64,000 nt of DNA, from positions 38,035-102,034 of the forward strand of contig CAUJNA010003775.1 in assembly GCA_963377175.1 (NCBI GenBank). Reading direction: 5' to 3'. This document shows, in pieces, positions 18,776 to 31,709 of this stretch; within the stretch, counting starts at the first letter, position 1; the number at the start of each line of letters is the position of its first letter. The notes under the pieces are model-generated. The model made no database searches. It worked only from the letters and a program-made list of their open reading frames with translations, and was not told the origin of the DNA. Position numbers and translations under genes: made by a program. This DNA comes from Effrenium voratum. Lineage: Eukaryota > Sar > Dinophyceae > Suessiales > Symbiodiniaceae.

Positions 18776-18900
18776 GCTGTCTTCCCTTTAGTGAGACCTC
18801 GTTCCTGGTTAAATGTGAAATTCCGCTGTTCTATGATAAGCACGTTGAGGTCAATTTTTCCGACAGAGCCGGCCCGGGGTCACACAATGGGTACACCCGA
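18776..18900 (-). repeat. Element right end (5' terminal region)
   Basis: It matches 37677-37800 at roughly 90% identity with one 1-bp indel, from GCTGTCTTCCCTTTAGTG to GGGTACACCCGA. The match stops only because of the assembly gap. In the short copy a further 25 bp with a CCCCACGAATGGGG hairpin complete the end. As the 5' end of the minus-strand transcript it may contain the promoter. Confidence 0.8.
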
Positions 18901-19000
18901 NNNNNNNNNNNNNNNNNNNNNNNNNNNNNNNNNNNNNNNNNNNNNNNNNNNNNNNNNNNNNNNNNNNNNNNNNNNNNNNNNNNNNNNNNNNNNNNNNNNN
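18901..19000. other. Assembly gap (100 N)
   Basis: One hundred undetermined bases hide the element's right terminus and its junction with the satellite beyond. The round length suggests a gap of unknown true size. Confidence 1.
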
Positions 19001-19750
19001 CACAACACAACACAAAACAACACAACGCAACACCACACAACACACCACACAACACACCACAACACAACACAACACAACACAACACAACAACACAACACAA
19101 CGCAACACACCACACCACACAACACACCACAACACACCACAACACAACACAACACAAAACAACACAACGCAACACCACACAACACACCACACAACACACC
19201 ACAACACAACACAACACAACACAACACAACAACACAACACAACGCAACACACCACAACACAACACAACACAAAACAACACAACGCAACACCACACAACAC
19301 ACCACACAACACAACACAACACACCACAACACAACACAACACAAAACAACACAACGCAACACCACACAACACACCACACAACACACCACAACACACCACA
19401 ACACAACACAACACAAAACAACACAACGCAACACCACACAACACACCACACAACACACCACAACACAACACAACGCAACACAACAACACAACACAACGCA
19501 ACACACCACACCACACAACACACCACAACACACCACAACACAACACAACACAAAACAACACAACGCAACACCACACAACACACCACACAACACACCACAC
19601 AACACACCACAACACAACACAACACAAAACAACACAACGCAACACCACACAACACACCACACAACACACCACAACACAACACAACACAACACAACACAAC
19701 AACACAACACAACGCAACACAACACAACAACACAACACAACGCAACACAC
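19001..19750. repeat. CACAA/CACACC satellite
   Basis: A 750-bp array of CACAA, CACACCA and CGCAA words, with higher-order repeats of about 60-120 bp (for example CAAAACAACACAACGCAACA recurring). Long open frames (H/N/T-rich on plus, C/V-rich on minus) arise only from the repeat. Confidence 0.95.
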
Positions 19751-21737
19751 CCACACCACACCACACCCATCTTCCGACCTCCGCGTCTTCCGTTTTCGGG
19801 GCGTTTTCGGGGGCGTGGTCGGCCTCCCCGAGCTCCGGGAGCTCCAGCACCACCGCCCAGAGGAGGATACTGAAGAGCTGGACGCCGGCCTTGGTTTCTC
19901 TTCAAGTTCTGGAAAAAGCACTAAATCCATCAGCCCAGGGGCCCAGCTGGCGTATCGTAAAGCCCGACATGGGGAACTCAAAGGTTACCTTGGCAAGTTG
20001 CAAAACATCTGGGTGAAGGTAGGTATGGAAAATCAGCTCCTCTCTATTCTCTAGTTGGTGGCTTGGATGAGGTGTTCCGAAATCGGACCCGCCAATCCCA
20101 ACAGGGGCTTTTCTCAACTGATAAGGCCTGGAGGCTTTCTTGTGGGAGCTTTTGCGGGGTCCCCTCGAACGCCTGCCATTCTCATTCTTGCCAGCCACGA
20201 CATCCTATACTTGAGGGAACTGGTTCCATGCACGCAGCACTACTCCCAGCTCATGCTCCATAAAAGCGGCGCCGCCCTTGGCACCCCGCGGTTCCAATGT
20301 GCAACAATTTGGCCGCACCAAAACAACAAGCTGCCATGACTGCTGTATGAATTCAATCAACAACATATGATATTCCAAGTTGTTCTTGTGAGGTGTCTTC
20401 ATATTGTACAACGCTGGGTGAGTTGATTGGCCACTCATGGCGTCTCTTTCGAAGGCGCCCTTTCTGCACTTGCGGGTATACCAAATGGAAACCAGCACTT
20501 CGGGGGGAATGGCCGAGTTTTGGACAAATCCCCAAGCCCAAACAAACTCTCCAAACCCAGCGCGAAGCTGAGCCACTGGGGGCCAGGCAAGGCCGGCTGC
20601 GGCCACTTTGCTCCGCAGCGACATGGTGCCCTGAGCCCATCGACTCGAGGCTCCACCGAGGATATTGGCACCATTCCCTCGGCAAAGGGGCGTGACCAAA
20701 CCAAACTGGGGGAATAGGTTTCGCCCACATGAGGTATCTTGAGATGCATAGCAAGGTTCTACAAGCGATGATCGTGCACCCAAATGGCCCCAGTCGAATC
20801 AACTGGACACCTCAATGCCAAAAGGATGGATATAAAACATGACAGCAGCGCGTGGCACGGTGACTTCTCAGCTATGGCCTGTGTTCATGTTTAGCGAGGG
20901 TATCGGTCAATGACACATGAGTTAGGCTTCCCCTACAACTGTCAAGGGAGCAAATGTATCCAGGAAGAGGTGGCAAACGGGAGCACTTGCAGCACTAATG
21001 TTGACCCAAGCTGAAGAATTGAAGAAACCCCTGGTTCATGAATAGGGGCGTCCCTTTTTGTCAGGGCCCATCGCTTTCCTCATAATAACGTCTTGTCCGC
21101 TACGAATTCTCAAGGGACAAGCCGCCCGGCCAAACACCCTGCGACTATGGCCAGCGGAAAACTTTGCCAAGGCTCCACAGGCGCGCAAAACTCCAGGCCT
21201 CAGCAAGAGCGACCCTCCCTCCAACCATGGGATCTGCATTTGTTTACCATAATTCCAACAGCCTGAATTGAGAGTTGGATTCCCAAGTGAAGGACCTTTA
21301 TCATGGTGAGCTCGCTCTACCTCCGGGTGAGCTCGCTATACAATAGGCAGATGGAGTTCTATGGAAGCTGACCTTTGGGGAAGCCCCATCTACACTTCCA
21401 TGATTGTTGCAGGGAGGGCTAGTTTGGTGTTTTTTTTTGAGAGAACCCTTTTTGGGTTGCTTTTAAAAGGAAAACTAAAGGGAAGCCACTGGTTTCGGGG
21501 CTCCTCAATAAAAAGACACACCCAGATTATAGAAACCAAGGGAAGCACTTGAGAGCTGCTCCAATCATAGCCTCCTTTCACCAGCTTTGTTTCTTTCTAG
21601 ATGCGGCTGCAGTGAAGCTGGAGCAGCAGCTACATCTCGTGTTTTTTTTTTTGGGGGGGGGGCGGACTGGACAGATGCTCTTCAAGCAACCCAAAAAATG
21701 GCTCTACATAATATGGGTGTGAACTTTTTATTTGAAT

Positions 21738-21800
21738 TTATGTCCACCAACTACTTTTGAGGTGGTTTCCCATTGAAATTCATAGGTCCTCCAGTAGAGA
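21738..21800. repeat. Family D short interspersed repeat
   Basis: It contains ATGTCCACCAACTACTTTTG then GAGGTGGTTTCCC, shared with copies at 33660-33725, 35075-35130, 55050-55105 and 57858-57892. Confidence 0.55.
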
Positions 21801-22908
21801 GGATAGAATAAGGGTACCAACTTTTTTCTGTAGTCTATTTTAGTAGGGGAACCCTCCCCCAAAAAAGGGTGGGAAAGGGCACTACTGGGGGACCTAGATA
21901 TGTGTTGCACAAAGCACTTGGTTGCGTTTGGATACTGCAGGTCCCTCAGCCCATCTCCTCGCTCAACCGTATTTTTGTGCCCCAAGTGCTGGCCGAACTC
22001 CTCGATTTTGGACCCTCCCGCAGAATTCACCGACCAACAAGCAGGTGTGGGATTGTCCTGGCCTGAAAACTGATGGAGTGATATACGCGATATCGCGGTT
22101 TGCTCTACGGAAACCAAGCAATGCTTCTGATCAGCGCCCTTGGCTGACTGAGAAACGAATGGTGGAGGTATGAAAACCGTTGGCCAAATGGTTTCAATAA
22201 GCCACTCTCGATCACTCTCGATTTGGATGGGCTGGGCTTGCACATACACCCTGGATATGAATCGCCATGACAGGGAATGCGACTAGGTGCTCCTGCCCCT
22301 GGGATACTTAGAGTACGTCTGTCGCTCGACACCATTGAACGGTGTTCATTTACGACCTGCAGCACCGGTTCAATTGTTGAAACACATTCCCCTCATTCCC
22401 AGAATTGGGTGTTTCTTTCGGATACGAGAGACGTGACGCTCTGCAAGTTATCGGAACCCGTGTGTCTCTCCGATACTCAACGGCCGCCATGACTCAGTGC
22501 CACCAAAACAGAGTCTTGCCTTGGGCTTTTTGGAAACCAAAGAAGGGCTTGGAACTTATAACAAATTCACAGAATCGTTGACCTGCCGCTTTTGGAGCTC
22601 CACTTCGTTGTCCCGGGCTGTGGTTCCTTTCTTTAGGTTGGAATTGCAAGATGTTGTTCCTCTTCTCCTTACAACCCACAAACAACAAACACTGGCGCCA
22701 TGAAACAAGATGCTTTGATGGCCTCCCATGCCAACGGTTGACTTCATTCGATGGAACACCTCAGCGCAGCACACTGCAAGAGGCTGGCTGGCGCCAGGAG
22801 CTTGTGTCCTGTGCGCGTGGCTGGGAAATCTCAGGGCTGGTTTTTGGGGCGTGTCTCATGAGGAAACCCCTTTGCGTTTTCGCCCCCTGGCAAGAACAAC
22901 ATCATGTG

Positions 22909-22977
22909 TCCAGTAGTGATTGATTCCCTTTAAAACCAACAAGGGACAATCACGCATACTCTTAAGAAAATGGAAGG
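22909..22977. repeat. Family C short inverted-repeat element
   Basis: GTCCAGTAGTGATTGATTCCC then TTTAAAACCAACAAGGGACAA ends at AAAATGGAAG; 60842 and 61262 are sister copies. Confidence 0.6.
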
Positions 22978-24736
22978 TTTGAACCAAGCTCAAAAAGGGT
23001 ACAATCAACTCCACAAAAAGACACCCCCATTTCCCTCATGAAACATCAGCCCAGGGACCCTCGATGGCATGAATGGGTGCAAGGAAAGAACTCGCCACCA
23101 GTTGCCCTTTTTGGACAAGAATACAATCTCAATTCAGAGCTCGCCCAAATTCTCATTCTGATTGCATGGGCGAATCCCATAGCATAGTGCTACAAAGCCA
23201 GTTGTTGAGCGCCTGGTCTGCGCTCGCTGCATTGTTGTTGTGTCCAAGGACGAGTCCCCAGCTGCACGAGCACCAGCTAGTCCGGAAGCTTGCTCGTTAC
23301 GTGACGAAGGTTGGCCCACGGGCCGTTGCGGCCATGAGTGTCTGGTGCACGCTGCATGGCATAACAACGAGGTGAAAGGAGGGCCTCCGAGCGGGCGCAA
23401 TTCGAAAAACCCCAGACATGCCTGAAAGCAAGCGACTGGGATTCTGGTGTTTTCGGTGGTGCAGGATACGAACACGCTGCGTATCGCCAGCTTTTTCTTT
23501 ACCTTTTTTTTAGGCAAAGATATTGGGCCAGTTGATGCGCATGTCGGTTCGACATGGTTGAACCACTTTTACAGTCACTTCACGCTTGACCACGTTTACC
23601 GTGACAAACTCTCATGTTCAGAACAAGATATGCACGTTGCGTTTTCTACCCTTCGATACAAAGTTTCTCTACAAAAAAAAACACGATCTGTTTGGCGTGA
23701 GGGCCTTCTACCGATCACTGCCCGCACAGCCCTGTAGGGAAGCACGCCAGCCAGCGTGCGTCTTGCTTCTCAACATGGGGACGCCCCACCCGCTCCCCCT
23801 TCTGGCAGCTGCCCCAAACCCCGAGACGGGGCTTGCTTCCCAAGTCCCAAACACCGGGCCCAACTGCAGGCGTTTCCAGACCCCAACGATGCTCGAGCCT
23901 GCGCCGCGGGAGGGCATCTTCAGCTCCAAGCTGTTCGGCGCAAACCTAGGCGCCAGTGACACAAATGGCATCAAAGAATCAAAAAAAGCAAGAAAGTGGG
24001 AGCCCGGGACTTGTCAAACTAAAAACTGTCGGACAACCCAATAGCTGCTCTTTCTTTTGATCTCTGAGTGAAAAGAGATCCCTGGTTGATAGTTGGAGTG
24101 CCCTTTGTTGGAGGCGGTCCTGCACTGGTCTGGATCTGCCAGGTTTATCAATTCGGGGACGTTGATTCCGGCAGGTTGACTAGCTCAAGAGATGGGAGGC
24201 GCGCTGACTACTGGGGACTCACTGGCGCCAGCTTCCTATTAACAAGGCACGTGGGAATCACATGGCACAGAGCAGCAAATGAGCTGGGGTTCTGAAAAGA
24301 TTTGCCAAAGGAGCCTGGAGCAAAGGATTGGATTTGACTGTCCATGAAAAGGCAGGACCCGTGGGTTGTGCCTGACTTCGACCGGGTTCCAAGAGACCTC
24401 AGAACCTGTCGTTTCCATCATTCATGAAGTCACTCTTGCAGCGATCCAAGGATGTCCAGCAAAAGCAACCTGCCCAAGCTTTAGGTGAGCTCATGAGTCC
24501 TCCCGTCCGGCCATCTTCAAGTTCTCAAGTCCAAGCACTAAGATCTTGATGCAGCCTGCGATCAATGCAGCTATGCCATCGTGACAAACTTTGGCCAGCT
24601 TCAGGCCCCTGGTCTCCATTAACCTTCTCAATGTGGCTCGTTGAACGGCGAACGAATGACGACCTTTTGGATGCGAAGAAGACAACAGCATGTTTGGCCT
24701 TTGCAAGCGAATCTGAACTGCTTATCAGAGCCCCGG

Positions 24737-24762
24737 AAAAAAAAAAAAAAAAAAAAAAAAAA
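24737..24762 (+). repeat. A26 homopolymer
   Basis: A pure 26-base A run. No retroposed mRNA body was identified upstream. Confidence 0.9.
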
Positions 24763-26469
24763 CGGCCCTTGACAAAAGGGCTGGTTCGCTCCAAGAAAAC
24801 AATTGCTCCACTGGGTGCCCCGCTTTCCGCACGCCACGCCGCACCCTTGCCTCAGAACAACGGCAGAAAGCAAAATTGAGGGACGTGACAAAATACAAAC
24901 ATGGTTCCTCTGCGGCGCCTCTTTTGTGAAACCTGCAAGCATGAACAACTTATGAACCTGCATTTTGCAGCCGGATTTTGGTCAGAGGAGCGCGGGCAAA
25001 CACTTCAGCCTCCCTGTTCGTGCGTCTTGCCAGTCCTGATAGGGTGCTTTTCTTGCTGGTGGTTCTGACTTTCGCGGGCTGCTTAGGTAGTTTGAGCTCG
25101 GCGTGGGAGCATGGATTTGCTACGAACAGGTACTTTAATGGACAAAAGTGCAGGTGTGGGAACAAATCCCAGCATTGTCTCCATTTCGCATGAAAAGAAA
25201 CCTTGTTGAACATTATCCGTGAAACTCCGCCGGTATTTGGTGGTTGCGGCTGCTTGTTGCTTTGGTCATGTTCAGCCGCCTTGCATAACAGGTGTGTGGT
25301 GTGCTCTTGGATGGCAACATGTGTGCTTTTCCAAGAATATCCATGATAGTGTGTATCCCTAGCACCTGGACACGAGATGTGGGAAACTCGATATGAGGAA
25401 ACTCCGATGCATGAGCGCGCCCCGACGCATCCTCAACACGGATCTCGTGATTGGTTCTCATTGTGTGGTAACTTGCTCTATCGTGAGACATGTCTCGTGT
25501 TTTCATGTTGCTTTGGGAACAAGCAAGGCCACGAGACCGAAATAGAACGGCACACTATGCAAAGTAAGGGTCGTCATGTTTTGACTGGGGGTGGGGGAGG
25601 GGGGGAGAGCTGCCCCCAACCATCCATTTGAGGGAGAGAGTCCTGTGTGTGGAATTCAGATCCTGGACCTCACTGATCCAGGTCTCACCTGTACCATCAG
25701 CATTCTGCTTGTTTCTGTGTCTGTCGATATGGGCTTTCCAAATGGAGCACCCCCAAAATAGGTGTTGCTTTTTCCTTGACTCCATTTAGAAATGGGGAAT
25801 GCCTACTTCGGATTGTGCTCCTTTTAGTGGGGGCATGATCCATTGCAAAGCAAACCATGGATGGTGTTGGTCCCGGAAAAAAGGGAGGAAAAACACGTTG
25901 GCATTGCAAAAGTCATCCCACACCGGTATCAGGGATCGTCTCCAAATCGATATGGAACCCCGGCCCGGTTTCTTGGACTTTTTTTGAACACATTTTTGCT
26001 TTTTTTTCAAATCAGGTGATATCCCCAACAGCATGCGGTGCTCTTTTTACTGTTGTAACAGGAAGTTGCTTCAACTTCTCGCCGGGATTCTTGCCCCCAT
26101 GGAACGCTGCACACCAACAGCCCCGGAAAGCCACCTCAACTTTTTCGGCCACTGTAACGTCGCGATATGTGTCAAGTTTATTAGCCAACGATGTTTTAGT
26201 CACCTCAAAATCCGCGTTGCCTATGCGATTGTGAATCAAGCAAGCACTTCGTCGCAAATGTATGCGCGGGCTTTCGACAAATAGTCCAAATGAAGCGCCC
26301 TTGGCGATGTTCTGAAACCTAAACTCGCGATTGCGCAACACAGCTTGCGCCCACCTCTCTCTGCCAGCCCGCGACGAGATCCAGAAAAGACCCGCACGAG
26401 ATCTAGACGAGATCACTTGGCTCTGCCAAGCCAGCCCGTCCTCGCTGAATCCTGCTCGGAATTGTTGTG

Positions 26470-27080
26470 TGCATCCACAGAACCCTCGCAGAACCCTCGC
26501 AAAACCCTTGCAGAACCCTGCAGAACCTTGCCTGAAAGCCACCCCGGACCCACCCCGGAGCCGATCTGGTGCTGAGACCCCATCGCTTTCAGCTGTTCGG
26601 AAGAATCTTGTGAAACACAATGCATGACACTAGCGGTTAGCGGCTACATGACAAGACAAAATCCGAAACTTGGAAGCTCGAGTGAGCACCCCCCCATGGC
26701 ACGACACTTCTCTTCTTCCACAAGCCTTTCTGGCAAACACAAATTGCCAATAACAAGTCGGCATTTGGCACGCAGAAGCAGCTCCCCACCCGCGAGCACA
26801 CCTGAGTTTTCATCACACATGAGCTGCTTCCCCACTGTTAACGCAAGTTGATGCGAAGTACCCTGACACCTTCCCCCACTGGCACGCTGATGACCGCAAG
26901 CAATTGATGCGACTTCCCGGGCTGACAGTAGTGCTCGCAGCACCCCGCAGCCCTCGCAGAATCTCGTGGAACCCTGGTGAAAACCCTCGTGGAACCCTCG
27001 TGGAACCTTACCTCAGGGCCGCCCCGCACCACCCCGGAGCCTATCTGGGCTGAGACCCCAAAGCTTTCAGCTGTTGGGGG
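26470..27080. repeat. Pair of direct repeats rich in AACCCTCG
   Basis: Copy 1 (about 26470-26605) and copy 2 (about 26940-27080) share runs of GAACCCTCGCA/GGAACCCTCGT. They then share an alignable block with CACCCCGGAGCC, ATCTGG, TGAGACCCCA and CTTTCAGCTGTT. Minus-strand open frames in both (for example 26012-26620) derive from this repeat and are probably not genes. Confidence 0.65.
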
Positions 27081-29437
27081 AAAAAACATAAACAAAAAAA
27101 AACAAATCTGCTCTTGAAAAGGGCAAGCCTCCAACAGAAACCCCGCCCATACCCGACAATGCCACCAAAAACCGACATGGGACTATCCAACACGGATACC
27201 CATGAATAAACCAACCAAAAAGACTTCAAACCAACATTCTTTGCCTACTCAAACCGATCATCTGTGTGTCTTCGTCCTTCCCTTTCAGGTTTCACGGGGA
27301 AAACTCATAATATGCCAAACGCACTGTTCGCCCCCCTCTCCCCCTCCCCCTGGACAAGGCGGGAGGTAGACCTCTCACAGGCCCTGGCTGATCCTCCAGG
27401 CCAAAGATCTCCTGACGTCCAAGGGCCCCGAAGAATCCTTTACTCACTTGGGTGTGGGTGAAAATTAAGCCAACAAAAAACCGCAGATTTTAGTCTTTGG
27501 CTCCATTTACCAGGGTTCCATTTTGAGTACCTATTTTTGACCCACAGCCACTTCCCATCGAGTGGATTGGCCAGAAAAAGTCACCAAACCGTTTGCTTAC
27601 CACTAGAATGGTCTACCCAGAAAGTGACTAAAGTCCAGGAGCTCAGGAAGTAAGGTAATTAGTTCCCCGCAAAGAGGTTGTTTGGAGTCCGGTGGGTTGG
27701 TGGTTCAGGAGGGGTGTCCCATTTACCCTCTACAAAAGCCAGGGCTTCAAGTCCCCAAACCACCAATCCAAACCACCAACTAAGGGTTAGCTGACATGTT
27801 GATCTCAACGGACATGTTGATCTCGACGAAACAGGTTGATGTCAAGAAAACACCAATGCACGTGATGATTGCGCAGCCCATTTTGCGTGTTTTTTCAAGG
27901 CAATCCAAAGGAAGCTATGAATTCATCTGCATGAGTTGTGACATCCGGCACCTGGAACCGTGACCCTTCCAGCTACACATGCTTCCTTTCTTTGCTGGCA
28001 TTCTCCTGGGCTGATGCACTTCTACCTGTGCTTGCTTCTCGCTGTGCATGGCGCAAGCCCGCCCCTGTTATCGGGACTTCTCCGCACAGACTTCCTGCTT
28101 CACCGTGCCGTGCTGTTTGCGGATCATGACGGTGCTCCTTCTGGCTGGATCCACTTCAACTTGGTACGTGCTCCACTCTGTACTTGCTCCACTCTGTTGA
28201 TCCAAGCCAGATCCTGTTTTCTGGATTGTTTCGCATGGTCATTTCTGCGGAAACCTCTGCATTGCTGCTTCACCACCCTGGCTTCCGATCATGAATGTGC
28301 TCTTTCTGATTTGATCCACTTGTGCTCGCTCCACGCTGGCTGATTGACGCCCTCGCCGTCAGGGGAATGGGCCTGGGTGATTTGCAAGGCAGCCAGGACC
28401 TTGACCCTAGACTGGCTGCTCTCCCTCTTTGCAAAGGTGCTAGCTACACGCAGCGGCTCCTGAGAGGAGCGTACGTGTCGCAGCCGCCTTTTTACTGGGT
28501 GGCTTTGCCTGTGGCGTGACAGAGAAGAGTGTCTCGGATCGCCGGGTCATATATCCACTTTGCCTGCGCAAAGTGTCTCAGGCTGAACCAGGTCGAAATA
28601 ACCTTGCAAACAACAATGATTGCTCGCCTTCAGGGGCCAACAATATGGTCAGGCAAAGCAACAGCATCTTGTTGGAGCAGATATCGGCTTGCCTGAATGG
28701 CGCTTTGCCCAAAACCTCGCATCGCTCACCTGAGATACTGGTCAACCCAATTTTATCATCGCTAGAGAGGAGCCTCTAAAGTTCCAGCTGCGCTTTGGTT
28801 TTGCACCGTGTGTTACAGCAAGATCCTCTCATGTGCACTATGCCTCAATTCATGGAACCAAGCCTTGTTGTTTGTCTCTGACACCTTAAGATTTCCTTTC
28901 CGATTGACAAATGTGGGGCGCCAACAAGGCATAAGCTCCGGCACACAAAAGGTAGATGTGGATGGCAACAGGATACAGGGTGCTTCGTCTACTGTCCATC
29001 GCTGCACGGCACGGTAAACACCATGAACACCGAATTGAAACAAACAGGAGTATGGACGGCATAAGATATTGATGAGCATGAGTTGAGCACAATCAAAGGC
29101 ATGGAACACTTCAGTGGATGCCTCTGCCATGTCTCATGTCGTGACGTTCCAAACACTGCAGTGTACCGACACTCTGCTCACTTGGGTCTCAGAGTGCGAC
29201 GAACCTTTGTCGCCCCAATGTCAAAGCTAGGGCTCTGACGATCAGAGTTGACGCGACAGTTTAGAAAAAAAAGGCAAACATTCCTACCCTCGGGCATCAG
29301 CACGCCTTTGGGCCAATGTGCACCCTAAGCCAACACAAGGAATGAATAGACATGTCCACCCTAGTTCTAGAAAGGTAAAATGTTGCAGCAATTGGTTGCT
29401 TTCCAACAATCATTGAAGTGGACATTTCGGGGCCTTT

Positions 29438-29830
29438 TCAACATGGGCGTTCCATGCTATATCGTCTCCGTTGCCCAGCTTGCCTTTCCGAAACTCCGTC
29501 CTCAAAGTCCTCCTCCTCGGTACTTGCCAAGGAGCGGCTGACCAAAGCGCCTGACAAGCGCGACGGGCGCGCTTCCGATGCCGAGAGAAAGCGCATGATG
29601 CTTCCCGGCTCGTCCAAAATCATGCCGCAAAATGGGGGGAGAGAGAAGTCGCAGTGGAAGCAAACCATCTTGAGATGTCCTTCCACGGCGTCGAGGCACT
29701 CTGTGAGCCAAGGGCTCCTGGAGTCAACAGCCCAGCAAAAACAAGCTGCCCGCAAACACCTCAGACCTCTACTCACAGCGACATGAACCACAGCGTTGGC
29801 AGTGGCAAGCAGCAGCAGTAGCGCCCGCAC
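29438..29830 (-). CDS. Candidate small gene with hydrophobic N-terminus, unknown product
   Basis: A minus-strand frame of about 130 codons. The first codons encode LLLLLATANAVVHVA, like a signal peptide or membrane anchor. They end at a GTGAGT that could be a donor, with CTGTTGACTCCAG as acceptor, so the middle may be a short intron. The rest reads well as protein: SPWLTECLDAVEGHLKMVCF, then PPFCGMILDEPG, RFLSASEARPSRLSG, and an acidic then basic tail ending at a TGA. There is no ATG at the start of the frame (GTG), so an upstream exon is likely. No family is recognised. Confidence 0.4.
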   Translation of the reverse strand: MRALLLLLATANAVVHVAVSRGLRCLRAACFCWAVDSRSPWLTECLDAVEGHLKMVCFHCDFSLPPFCGMILDEPGSIMRFLSASEARPSRLSGALVSRSLASTEEEDFEDGVSERQAGQRRRYSMERPC

Positions 29831-31709
29831 CCATGCTTCCTTCCTGGGGTTTCGAAGTCGGATGTATTTATGCTTATTTAGCTTTGGGGTTTAGGCGCTT
29901 TGGTTTTGGAGTTGCTCCATGTCAGCCCAGTTGAGGTTTGGGTTTTTGGCTTACGGTCAACACAGTTGTTGATCTCAGCCTGCATAAATGAAGCCGGTAG
30001 CCGCTGCCAACTGCTGGATTTGCATTTCAGCACTTGCCCACTGCAAGCAGGCCGCATGGCCAACTTTTCCTGTGTGGGGAAAGCCATATCTTTTTGGGCG
30101 GTCTCCCTGGTGGTCGTCCCATGTAATGTTGACCCCGTATTCATCAACCCCAGTTTATTACTAGGGGGGTGTCGCTGGGTTTAGTGGGGAATCATCACTT
30201 TTGGAGGGGAACCTATCAACAAACTGGGGTTGACTAATATGGGGTCACTATTTGCGAGGAAAGCCATCTTTTTTGGCGGTTTCCCTGATCGTGCCATCGG
30301 ACCTTTGGATCAATCCCAAAGGAACATGACAAAAATCGAACTGGAGGCCTGCCAAAAAGTCGCGAAACGAACCATAAGCTCAGGTTACCCTTTAGTGGGT
30401 TGGAGCCGGTGGCTTACCCAACCGGGGGGGAAGAAAGAAAAAACAGCGCTTGATTTTGCCTGGTTTGCACATGGTACACTTTAGGACGGCCTACCCAAAG
30501 CCCTTCCTTGACACATTTGAGGCAAAGGTGCACATTTGCCGGGAACGTTCCCGGAAATTCATTTCTACCCCAAGCATTTCTTCAGGACCCGTGCAAAGCT
30601 TTGCCTGCATTGCCTCTCTTCGCGTTCCACACTTCGCGCACTTCACCAAACCCGTCCAAAATGACTGCATCGTCAGTCCGCACCGACCCCAATCAACAAG
30701 TCCACATCTGCCGAATTAGCGCTTCAATCCCCTCACGGGACACTCCAATTGGAAGGGCAAGAAAATGCAAAATCAGCACAGGCCACCGGAGAATTCATTA
30801 AATGGATCTCAGAAACGAGGTATACCGATTTCAAACTTCAACACGCCGCATGTCGTCTTCAGGTCCTGCGCGCGAGGGTTTCATCAATCCAGGAGGCCAC
30901 TGTGGTGGCGCAGACGTTCATGGGTATCCTCAGAAGGGCCAACGCCCCCAAGGGAGCGCCTTGAAATGGTTTACCATGAGTGGCCCTTCACACACCACAA
31001 GGTTATCAAGATACACTGCCTTCTAATGGGACGGTCAACATATATGTGTGTGATGATATGTCCCGTTATGTTCTTTGCGTCAAGGAATATTTATAAACAA
31101 AACAGAATGGCAGTAGCCATACATGGTCATAGTCGACAAGCGAAAAGTCGGTCAGCATTTTGAGCGCTGCAGGTCTGGCTGAAACCAAAGCCACTCCAGA
31201 AGGGTGGCCTGGTAAAAGGCCTGGTAGCAAGGCTTGCAAGGTGTGAAGACAAGGGCACTGACGTATTTGAATCAGCGCGTGGGATGGAAAATTTCAGATC
31301 GGTGTTTTGTGCGGGTCAAGATGCAGAAAAAGATCCCCTGCTTCTCCCGTCAGCTGTGCAGACGCACAAAGGCATTGCAATGCCGCCGTTAAAAATGAAT
31401 CGTGCAGGATTTCTGGGCAAATTGTTAATTCCCAGATCGGGAGGAAAAGGAATTCCCCAAGCAACAACTTTCATCCAAGACTTCGTTGTGCACCCAATCG
31501 GTGAGCTTGCTATAATTTGCCCAGACGATCGTGGGAAAAAGTTTAAGCCATTGGCTTGCTTCTGACCCTCATCCTGAGTAGCGGCAAAAACAACAGCCAC
31601 GCTTGATCCGTGGTAATTGCATCCTTTTTAGCCTTCCCAAATGTTCTTTCCCTGTACTTATTGAAGCTTCGAAGATCCGTGTCATTTTTGACAGGCCGAC
31701 TGGCCAGTC
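29831..31709. other. Gene-poor stretch
   Basis: Nothing recognisable. Open frames at 30450-31163 lack coding features. Confidence 0.45.

Larger units (their letters stand above)
7772..18900 (-). mobile_element. Multi-ORF retroelement-like mobile element, about 11.1 kb
   Basis: The boundaries come from repeat comparison. The first 345 bp (7772-8117) match 36821-37155 and 37826-38162, and the last 125 bp (18776-18900) match 37677-37800 closely. The right end runs into an assembly gap; the short copy suggests about 25 more bases. All internal ORFs are on the minus strand, so the transcript would run from the gap side to 7772. It has an N-terminal GIY-YIG domain gene, a following RT first motif, CA-repeat flanks and tandem ends. 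Together these resemble permuted Penelope-like elements (Chlamys/Naiad type). The RT palm was not found and many additional ORFs are present, so this copy is probably non-autonomous or belongs to an undescribed type. Confidence 0.7.
19751..29437. other. Long gene-poor stretch
   Basis: No gene is supported well enough to call. Frames open on both strands at 20205-20802 and a Pro-rich plus frame at 23750-23990 are the least unlikely. A T12G10 run lies at 21640-21662. A poorly conserved tandem duplication of about 160 bp around 28090-28340 shares CTGCTTCACC and TGATCCACTT words. Dispersed elements are listed separately. Confidence 0.4.

Noticed and set aside
18749..19981. Long ORFs of 340-376 codons over the CACAA satellite
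   Set aside because: They are pure consequences of the repeat, and they also run through the N gap.
20205..20802. 192-aa minus ORF and overlapping plus ORFs
   Set aside because: Four frames are open at once in a GC-rich patch. None has a domain, splice context or clear coding bias.
24490..24762. Retroposed mRNA ending in an A26 tail
   Set aside because: No intact coding body, spliced-leader relic or target duplication is visible.
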